Below are positions 5,682 through 9,065 of a DNA stretch of 9,065 nt, one piece after another. The stretch spans positions 1-9,065 of the forward strand of contig JAISNS010000072.1 in assembly GCA_031276105.1 (NCBI GenBank). Direction: 5' to 3'. Source of the stretch: Dysgonamonadaceae bacterium. GTDB taxonomy: Bacteria; Bacteroidota; Bacteroidia; Bacteroidales; Azobacteroidaceae. Position 1 is the first letter of the stretch; the number at the start of each line of letters is the position of its first letter. A program made the position numbers and the translations under genes. The notes beneath the pieces are model-generated. The model saw nothing but the letters and a program-made list of their open reading frames with translations, was not told the origin of the DNA and did no database searches.

Positions 5682-8600
5682 CATTTACGCCCAAGGTACA
5701 GGTCATTGGAATGGGATAACCGACGCCCGCATTTTCGGGGTCAACGCCTGTGAAACTTTTGGAATGAACGGTAAATAAATTTTGTCCTGCAATGTAGAAA
5801 CGGACTTTCTCCAATTTTACTTTGCTCAACAAGAGCGAAGGCAGCGAGTAGCCGAGTTGGACGTTGCGCAGTTTCAGGAACGAGCCGTCTTCGATAAAAT
5901 AAGTGGAAGAACGTCCTTCGTCATTAACATTTTGCGCCTGCAACATTGGAATATCCGAATCGGGATTGGTTACGGGGTGAAAAGCGTTGAGCGCGCGACG
6001 ACCTTTGTTGGAATTTATATCGTCCAAACTCCAAAAATCGGTTTGCCATTTCAGCGGATTGCTGATATCTACACCCTGAACGCCGTAGAAAAATAAAAGC
6101 ATATCAAACCCTTTGTATTCCAAATTGACGTTCAGTCCGTAGGCGAAATCGGGATAAGGCGATCCGATCCACGTTTTGTCCATTTCGGTAATGGTATTCA
6201 GCCCGTCTTCTTCGTACACGTTTTTGTAGCGAATACGTCCGACGCCTTTGCCTTCCTGCGCAACGTGAGCATCTACTTCTTCTTGTGTACGAAACAGTCC
6301 GTCAGCCACATAGCCGTAGAAAGAATTGAGCGGATGCCCCAAAATGTTGTCGCCTGCGCGTCCGCCGTACGAATTTTCGACTTCGACGGGCAGTTTGGTT
6401 ACTTTATTTCGGAAACCCGACATCGTTGCCGTAACATCATAATTCAGTCCGAAAGCGGTTTTGTTGCGGTAGCCGAGCAGAAATTCCCAACCTTTGTTTT
6501 CCATCGACGCACCGTTTGCCCAGCGGTCGCCGCCTTCGCCCACAGCGCCCAGATAGGCGGGGCAAAGCAAAATATCTCTGGTGTCTTTGAGATAATATTC
6601 GACAGAGCCGTAAAGCGTATTTTTCCACAGTGCGAAATCGACGCCAACGTTGGTTTGCGTGGTGGTTTCCCATTTCAAATCGTCGTTGCCCGACTGTATT
6701 TTACGATAACCGGCTGGCAGAGAGCCGCTGTTGCCGGTAAGGTCATAAGCCGTTCCTCTGACAATTCCCCAAGTGGGGTCGGCAATGCCGTAATCGGGAG
6801 TGTAAATGGTGTAAGTGGCGTAATTGCCGATTTCCTGATTGCCGGTTTGTCCCCAACCTGCGCGGAGCTTCAAATCGGAAACAACGGCGGACGCCGAGTT
6901 CATAAAATCTTCTTCGCTGATACGCCAACCCGCTGAAAATGCGGGGAAAGTACCGAAACGCTTGTTTTTGCCAAAGCGCGAAGAACCGTCGCGACGCACT
7001 GTAGCCGAAAGCAGATAGCGGTTGTCATACACATAGTTTGCTTTTCCGAAGAATGACAGCAACGAATAGCCCGACTGTCCGCCGCCTACTTGCGCCTTAC
7101 CTGTGCTGACATCAGGCCACATATATTCGGGCGTTTCTACCGTGAAAGCGTTTTCGCCCATTGTGTAGGCATTGAAGTTAATGTCCTGCTGACGAAACAT
7201 CTCCATACCTGCCATCAGATCGAAATTGTGCCTGTCGATGGTTTTCCTGTAAGCGGCAATGTTCGACCAGTTCCATTTACTCCAATGTCCCTGTTCGAGA
7301 TTGACCGAACTGTTGATGTTGTTCAAAAAACCTGCCTGATAGGTATGTCCCAAACTTCTTTTGTAATAATTGGCATAGTCGATACCGAAATTGGTGCGGA
7401 AATGCAAGTCCTTAACCGGTTCCAAATCGGCAAACACATTGCCGAGCAAACGCCAATAGTTGTAGCGGTTATCCTTGTTGGCATTGAGCAGGCGAACCGG
7501 ATTGTCGCGGTCGTTCATGCCGTTGGCCGGTCCGCCCCAACCTTCGCCGTCAATAGTATGCACCGGCACAATGGGTAATGCTTTGAGCGCCAGATCCAAC
7601 ACATTGTCGGCATAATTGACTTCCGACGTGCGATTGAGCGTAAAGTTTTCGCCTACCGTCAGCCTGTCGCCAAGCAATTTGTAGTCGGTATTCATTCGTG
7701 CCGAAATGCGGTTGAAGTCGGTATTTTTCAGCGTTCCGTCGTTTTTGAAATAGCCCAACGAAAAGTACGAATTTCCTTTTTCCGTTCCGCTGCTTGCCGA
7801 CACGTTGTATGACTGCATAAAACCGGTGCGCGACACTTCGTCAAACCAATCGGTGTTGGCAGAGTACATTGTTTTGGCAGCGTCTAAATACTTCGGCAAA
7901 TAAACATTGTTCAAAACAGGCGTACCATTGGCGTCGTAGCTCCAATCGAAATTGTAACCGATATTGTTTGCGTTTGGATCGGAACCGCTATTGACATTTG
8001 CCTGCCACATTGCCTGCCCGTATTCTTTGGCGTTCATCACGTCTAAATGTGTGGTGTAATAAGTCGCCGTGAGGTAGGCGTCGAAATCAATTTTTACCGC
8101 ACCCTTTTTGCCGCGTTTGGTAGTGATAAGAATCACGCCATTGGCAGCCCGTGAGCCGTAAATGCTTGCCGCAGAAGCATCTTTCAATACCTGAATACTC
8201 TCAATGTCGTTTGAATTGAGTTCGTGCATACCGCCTTTGGTGGGTACGCCGTCGATAATGTAGAGCGGATCGTTGTTGTTCAACGTGCCGATACCGCGAA
8301 TCCGAATGGTTGCCGCGCCACTCGGATTACCGTTGGCGGAAATGTCCATACCTGCCACGCGCCCCTGCAAAGCCTTCATCGGATTGTTTTCGGCCGATTT
8401 CATCATGTCCGAAACATCAACTACCGCCACGGCGCCGGTAAGGTCGGCTTTGCGTTGCGAAGTGTAACCGGTAACAATCACTTCGCTGAGTTGGGTTGCG
8501 TCTTCCGACAATACAACATTAATATTGTCGCCCGCCGAAACCGTTTTTTCCTGCGCAGTCATTCCAATCATCGAAAAGACCAGCGTCGCAGGCGATTTAG

Positions 8601-8808
8601 TGAGTTCGATTTTGAAATTCCCATCAATATCGGAAACCGTACCGTTGGTCGTTCCTTTTTCAAGGACACTCACTCCGATCAAGCTTTCACCGTTTTCGGT
8701 AATCGTTCCGGATACTGCATTTGTTTGTGCGAACAGAAGCGAGGGAAAAAAAGCTATCAGCAGGATCGCTATTTTCCGCTTCATTTTAAACATGTTCTTT
8801 TCTTTCAT
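5671..8808 (-). CDS. susC: SusC/RagA-family TonB-dependent outer membrane transporter
   Basis: The 1045-residue protein has a signal peptide ending LLFA before Gln28. A carboxypeptidase-regulatory-like domain (about 31-105, VSGTITENGESLIGVSV through GNFKIEL) follows. Next come the TonB-box-like region LSEVIVTGY (107-115) and the plug domain (about 118-233), with the SusC signatures GRVAGMDI (149-156), PLYIIDGVP (181-189), IESIQVLKDASAASIYGSRA (202-221) and NGVILITTKRG (223-233). The remainder is the beta-barrel, ending LGVNVTF with a terminal aromatic residue as outer membrane barrels require. There is no N-terminal STN domain, so signalling to an anti-sigma factor is not suggested. It imports oligosaccharides released at the surface, using TonB and the proton motive force, with the SusD protein encoded next. 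Start codons at 8808, 8793 and 8784 are all possible; 8808 is used, although 8784 gives the most compact signal peptide. Length is normal. Confidence 0.95.
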   Translation of the reverse strand: MKEKNMFKMKRKIAILLIAFFPSLLFAQTNAVSGTITENGESLIGVSVLEKGTTNGTVSDIDGNFKIELTKSPATLVFSMIGMTAQEKTVSAGDNINVVLSEDATQLSEVIVTGYTSQRKADLTGAVAVVDVSDMMKSAENNPMKALQGRVAGMDISANGNPSGAATIRIRGIGTLNNNDPLYIIDGVPTKGGMHELNSNDIESIQVLKDASAASIYGSRAANGVILITTKRGKKGAVKIDFDAYLTATYYTTHLDVMNAKEYGQAMWQANVNSGSDPNANNIGYNFDWSYDANGTPVLNNVYLPKYLDAAKTMYSANTDWFDEVSRTGFMQSYNVSASSGTEKGNSYFSLGYFKNDGTLKNTDFNRISARMNTDYKLLGDRLTVGENFTLNRTSEVNYADNVLDLALKALPIVPVHTIDGEGWGGPANGMNDRDNPVRLLNANKDNRYNYWRLLGNVFADLEPVKDLHFRTNFGIDYANYYKRSLGHTYQAGFLNNINSSVNLEQGHWSKWNWSNIAAYRKTIDRHNFDLMAGMEMFRQQDINFNAYTMGENAFTVETPEYMWPDVSTGKAQVGGGQSGYSLLSFFGKANYVYDNRYLLSATVRRDGSSRFGKNKRFGTFPAFSAGWRISEEDFMNSASAVVSDLKLRAGWGQTGNQEIGNYATYTIYTPDYGIADPTWGIVRGTAYDLTGNSGSLPAGYRKIQSGNDDLKWETTTQTNVGVDFALWKNTLYGSVEYYLKDTRDILLCPAYLGAVGEGGDRWANGASMENKGWEFLLGYRNKTAFGLNYDVTATMSGFRNKVTKLPVEVENSYGGRAGDNILGHPLNSFYGYVADGLFRTQEEVDAHVAQEGKGVGRIRYKNVYEEDGLNTITEMDKTWIGSPYPDFAYGLNVNLEYKGFDMLLFFYGVQGVDISNPLKWQTDFWSLDDINSNKGRRALNAFHPVTNPDSDIPMLQAQNVNDEGRSSTYFIEDGSFLKLRNVQLGYSLPSLLLSKVKLEKVRFYIAGQNLFTVHSKSFTGVDPENAGVGYPIPMTCTLGVNVTF

Positions 8809-8844
8809 ACGATATTAAATTTATTAGTGTTTGAAATCCGGGGG

Positions 8845-8876
8845 CAAAATTACAAGGGAAGGGAAAATGAAGGCAA
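8845..8876 (-). promoter_or_regulatory. Bacteroidetes-type sigma-ABfr promoter of the PUL operon
   Basis: On the minus strand, TAATTTTG (8852-8845) matches the Bacteroides -7 consensus TAnnTTTG exactly. GTTG (8877-8874) lies 21 bases upstream and matches three of four bases of the -33 element TTTG. Transcription would begin near 8838, leaving a leader of about 30 bases before the susC start at 8808. It is the only such match seen in the gaps of the operon, which supports a single transcription unit. Confidence 0.65.
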
Positions 8877-8908
8877 CAAGAAATGTTGCAAAATCAAGCA
8901 AAAATGTT
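8873..8908 (-). promoter_or_regulatory. candidate operator: inverted and direct repeats at the -33 region
   Basis: GCAACA (8873-8878) and TGTTGC (8884-8889) form an inverted repeat with a 5-base spacer that overlaps the -33 element. AAATGTT occurs at 8881-8887 and 8902-8908, exactly 21 bases apart, two helical turns, on the same DNA face. Such direct repeats next to the -33 element are what an AraC-type activator would need, and hybrid two-component regulators of PULs carry that DNA-binding domain. Alternatively the inverted repeat could end transcription of the upstream gene. The repeats are short and AT-rich, so chance is possible. Confidence 0.35.
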
Positions 8909-8950
8909 TCGTCATGGCGCGGAGTAAGCCCAGTCGTGTTCGGAAGATTC

Positions 8951-9065
8951 CTAATTCTTAATTCCCAATAAATCGCGGATATAATTGAAATCTTTCCTGA
9001 AAAGAATGCCTATTCCCTGCGTCCATTCGGGAGTTATGCTGTAATAATTGCGGTAATTATAATGG
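8951..9065 (-). CDS. C-terminal fragment of an upstream gene, possibly a TamB-like translocation/assembly protein
   Basis: A minus-strand frame enters from the right edge and ends at TAG (8953-8951), giving 37 residues. The core, TPEWTQGIGILFRKDF followed by NYIRDLL, has the look of the C-terminus of Bacteroidetes TamB/DUF490-like proteins, where a strand with (Y)TQG(I/L)GI and (Y/F)(R/Q)(R/K)xF(D/N) precedes a short helix. This match is from memory of the family and is tentative; another outer membrane beta-barrel protein would also fit. It lies 142 bases before susC, with the susC promoter between, so it is probably a separate transcription unit and not part of the PUL. Confidence 0.4.
   Translation of the reverse strand, partial: HYNYRNYYSITPEWTQGIGILFRKDFNYIRDLLGIKN

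Noticed and set aside
8224..8961. 245-codon plus-strand open frame across the susC start and promoter
   Set aside because: Most of it is antisense to conserved SusC plug-domain codons; the remainder crosses the promoter region and shows no domain.
1..9065. CRISPR array, tRNA, rRNA, insertion sequence or phage genes
   Set aside because: No regularly spaced direct repeats, tRNA cloverleaf, rRNA-like segment or transposase motif was seen on either strand by reading; a covariance or profile search was not possible.

Overview
The window looks like part of a Bacteroidetes chromosome, most likely from a member of the Bacteroidales that has a type IX secretion system (T9SS). The evidence is a SusC/SusD pair, Bacteroidetes-style lipoprotein signals, a promoter matching the Bacteroides -33/-7 consensus, no obvious Shine-Dalgarno sequences, and one product ending in a T9SS C-terminal sorting domain. 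Genus and species cannot be named from this sequence.

Almost the whole window is one polysaccharide utilisation locus (PUL) read on the minus strand. In transcription order from right to left it contains: a promoter region (about 8845-8910); a SusC-type TonB-dependent transporter (8808-5671); a SusD-type glycan-binding lipoprotein (5644-3959); a surface glycan-binding lipoprotein in the SusE/F position (3801-2701); a GH32-type glycosidase lipoprotein (2692-1136); and a small secreted protein with a T9SS sorting tail (1109-330). Gaps between genes are 8-26 bases, except for a structured 157-base spacer between susD and the third gene. One operon driven from the susC promoter is therefore the simplest reading. 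The order susC-susD-binding protein-GH32 parallels the fructan (levan/inulin) PUL of Bacteroides thetaiotaomicron, so a fructan is the best substrate guess. No fructokinase, sugar permease or regulator lies in the window.

In the inferred pathway, the glycan is bound and cut at the cell surface by the two binding proteins and the GH32 lipoprotein. Oligosaccharides are then taken up by the SusC/SusD complex. The least expected part is the last gene. Its single folded domain is clearly homologous to the C-terminal domain of the third gene's product, but it leaves the cell by T9SS instead of by the lipoprotein route. The operon therefore appears to present the same putative binding module in two ways.

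The edges hold two gene fragments: the last 28 codons of an unidentified plus-strand gene at the left, convergent with the operon, and the last 37 codons of a minus-strand gene at the right, perhaps TamB-like. Structural signals not explained by the genes include a perfect 15-bp stem-loop inside the GH32 signal-peptide coding region, a 13-bp stem-loop just past the operon end, repeats and hairpins in the susD downstream spacer, and repeats over the susC promoter.
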